Source: Pandoraea anapnoica
GTDB taxonomy: Bacteria; Pseudomonadota; Gammaproteobacteria; Burkholderiales; Burkholderiaceae
NCBI RefSeq assembly: GCF_902459765.1
Contig: NZ_CABPSP010000020.1
Span: 53,096-117,095, forward strand
Length of the DNA: 64,000 nt
Direction: 5' to 3'
Shown: in pieces, positions 62,429-64,000 of the stretch
How positions within the stretch are numbered: the stretch's first letter is position 1
Layout of the letters: every line of letters starts with the position of its first letter
Translations under genes and position numbers: made by a program
The notes under the pieces: model-generated
Told to the model about the DNA's origin: nothing
Databases searched by the model: none
Seen by the model: the letters and a program-made list of their open reading frames with translations, nothing else

Positions 62429-63885
62429 CGATGTTTCGACCCCGCATGCGCGGGATAACCGTGGCTGGCGTGTGCCTGTTCGCGCTGCTGGCCGGATGCA
62501 CCATGGCGCCGACGTACGAACGTCCGACTGCGCCGATACCGACGACGTACGAAGCCCCGACGGGTAGCGGTGTGCATCTTGCACTCGCCGATCCGCTCTC
62601 CGCCGACGCCGATTGGGCGGAGGTCTTCACGGACGCGGACTTGCAGACGCTGATTCGTCGTGCGCTCGCGCAGAATCGCGACTTACGGCTGGCGTCGCTG
62701 CGCGTGCAGGAAGCGCGCGCCTTGTACGGCATCGAGTCGGCCAATCTGCTGCCGAGCGTTCAGGCAGGCGGCGCGTTCTCCCGTCAGCGCTACTCCGGCT
62801 CGGCCGGGCAACCCGATGGCGCAAGCAATATGCCAGGCGGTTATGTCACCAACGACGTGCGTGCGACGGTGGGCGTGAGTGCGTTCGAGCTGGACTTCTT
62901 CGGGCGTGTGCGCAGTCTGCGCGACGCCGCGCTTCAGGAGTATCTGTCGAGCGAGGAAGCACAACGCGCGGCGCAGGTGAGTCTGGTGGCGGAAGTGGCG
63001 ACGTCCTATATCGGGCTGGTCGCCGCGAACGAACAGATCGCTTACGCGCGCGATGTGCTGGCGGCGCGTGAGGACGGCATTCGCGTCATTCGTCTGCGTG
63101 CCGAGCGTGGGCTGGTCGACGACCTCGACCTGAACACGGAAACGACGCAGGTCGAAGTGGCGCGGGCGGCGCTCGCTGAACGCGAACGTCAGCGCAGCGA
63201 GATCGTGCACGCGTTGCAGGTGCTCACCGGCGACGTCGGTGCGAAGCCTGCGGCGGCATCGTCGCTCGACGGTGCTTTCGTGGTGCCGGTCGCGGCGGGC
63301 TTGCCGTCGTCGTTGCTGATGCGTCGTCCGGACATTCGTCAGGCCGAAGCGAAGCTGCGCGGGGCCAACGCGAATATCGGCGCGGCGCGCGCGGCATTCT
63401 TCCCGTCGGTCCGGCTGACGACCGACATCGGTACCGCCAGCGCCAGCTTCTCCGATCTGTTCGGCGCGGGCACCGGCGTGTGGTCCTTCATGCCGCAGAT
63501 CACTGTGCCGATCTTCAGCGGCGGGCGCAATATTCAGGGCCTCAATCTGGCGAACGTTCGCAAGGAGATGGCGGTGGTCTCCTACGAGCGCGCGATCCAG
63601 ACGGCGTTCGCGGAAGTCGACGATGCGCTCACGGCACAGCAACTGCTCTCGCGTCAATATCAGGCGCAGAAGCGCGTGTCCGACGGTGAGCGCGAGCGAC
63701 TGCGGCTGGCCAAACGTCGCTACGTGAACGGGGTGGCGAGCTATCTCGAATTGCTCGACGCGCAGCGCAGCGAATTCCACGCGGCGCAGCAACTGATCGA
63801 CGTGAAGCAACGGGTGCTCGTCAATCACGTGGCGCTGTATCGTGCGCTGGGTGGCGGATGGAAGCCGGAGGGCGATGCCTCGTGA
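62425..63885 (+). CDS. NodT-family outer-membrane efflux lipoprotein
   Basis: This 486-residue channel protein has lipobox LAGC (FALLAGCTMAPTYERP). The OprM/NodT double repeat of TolC-type helices is clear, with NRDLRLASLRVQEARALYGI in the first and RRPDIRQAEAKLRGANANIG in the second, and QITVPIFSGGRNIQGLNLAN near the end. It completes the tripartite pump with the two upstream genes, coupled by an ATGA overlap. No decay is seen. Confidence 0.94.
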   Translation: MTMFRPRMRGITVAGVCLFALLAGCTMAPTYERPTAPIPTTYEAPTGSGVHLALADPLSADADWAEVFTDADLQTLIRRALAQNRDLRLASLRVQEARALYGIESANLLPSVQAGGAFSRQRYSGSAGQPDGASNMPGGYVTNDVRATVGVSAFELDFFGRVRSLRDAALQEYLSSEEAQRAAQVSLVAEVATSYIGLVAANEQIAYARDVLAAREDGIRVIRLRAERGLVDDLDLNTETTQVEVARAALAERERQRSEIVHALQVLTGDVGAKPAAASSLDGAFVVPVAAGLPSSLLMRRPDIRQAEAKLRGANANIGAARAAFFPSVRLTTDIGTASASFSDLFGAGTGVWSFMPQITVPIFSGGRNIQGLNLANVRKEMAVVSYERAIQTAFAEVDDALTAQQLLSRQYQAQKRVSDGERERLRLAKRRYVNGVASYLELLDAQRSEFHAAQQLIDVKQRVLVNHVALYRALGGGWKPEGDAS

Positions 63886-64000
63886 CGTGATCGTAGTTTG
63901 ACCGCATCGGTCTCCGTCAAACAAAATCTATGGTCACCCCCGTTTTTGCAAGACTGATTTGATGCAGTGTTTGGCTTGCCTAAATCTATCCGGCGTCGAT
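63886..64000. other. Downstream edge, no gene recognised
   Basis: The last 115 bases hold a possible weak hairpin (GTTTGAC pairing with GTCAAAC near 63896-63922) after the channel gene. It has no T run, so a terminator is uncertain. The window ends before the next gene. Confidence 0.35.

Noticed and set aside
59696-62584. A 962-codon open frame on the minus strand over the RND pump gene
   Set aside because: It is histidine/arginine-rich shadow sequence produced by the GC-rich pump gene on the other strand, which has full family motifs.
1-64000. CRISPR arrays or ribosomal RNA
   Set aside because: No evenly spaced repeats of 24-40 bases and no rRNA sequence were seen by reading through the window.

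Overview
The window looks like the junction between a mobile genomic island (left, about 1-34,973) and a GC-rich core or stable accessory chromosome segment (right, about 34,974-64,000) of a betaproteobacterium. Codon use, the Burkholderiales-type insertion sequences, the DUF2968 protein, the DUF3739-type giant haemagglutinin and the HAE1-type efflux operon all point to Burkholderiales. A genus close to Pandoraea or Burkholderia is my inference and is not proven by the sequence.

Left part, 1-16,300: an insertion-sequence-rich, decayed accessory zone. Two nested IS3-family elements sit at the left edge. They are followed by a beta-propeller protein, a degenerate tRNA-Gly, several very small genes, an intact IS3-family element that splits an 89-codon gene, a complete IS66-family element (tnpA-tnpB-tnpC), a small GIY-YIG-like gene, a small PAAR protein, a PglL-type oligosaccharyltransferase, a DUF2968 protein and an IS110 transposase relic.

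Middle part, 16,752-29,394: a type IVb (IncI/R64-like thin) pilus cluster in the order pilS, pilU, pilV, small ORF, unknown membrane protein, pilL, pilN, pilO, pilP, pilQ, pilR, a trbB/virB11-like ATPase, pilT. It holds the major pilin, prepilin peptidase, minor pilin/adhesin, secretin lipoprotein, alignment proteins, assembly ATPase, platform protein and a lytic transglycosylase. No Rci recombinase or shufflon was seen, and no other conjugation genes accompany the TrbB-like ATPase. The PglL homologue a few kb upstream suggests that the pilin may be glycosylated. Two tandem AraC-type regulators, a cytochrome b561, and a P4-type integrase next to a tRNA-Arg(TCT) 3' fragment complete the island. 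The tRNA fragment, a perfect IHF consensus and the integrase define the right attachment end; the intact tRNA must lie left of this window.

Right part, 34,974-64,000: a cell-surface-signalling cassette (STN/TonB-C-like protein, ECF sigma factor, FecR anti-sigma) directly upstream of a roughly 4,100-residue filamentous-haemagglutinin-like exoprotein. Next come a LysR/quinone-reductase divergent pair with a clear operator, a GFA-family protein and a YaiI/UPF0178 protein. An HAF-repeat autotransporter follows, lying downstream of a LysR-AraC gene pair. The LysR gene is divergent from a complete RND efflux operon (membrane-fusion lipoprotein, HAE1 pump, NodT outer-membrane channel).
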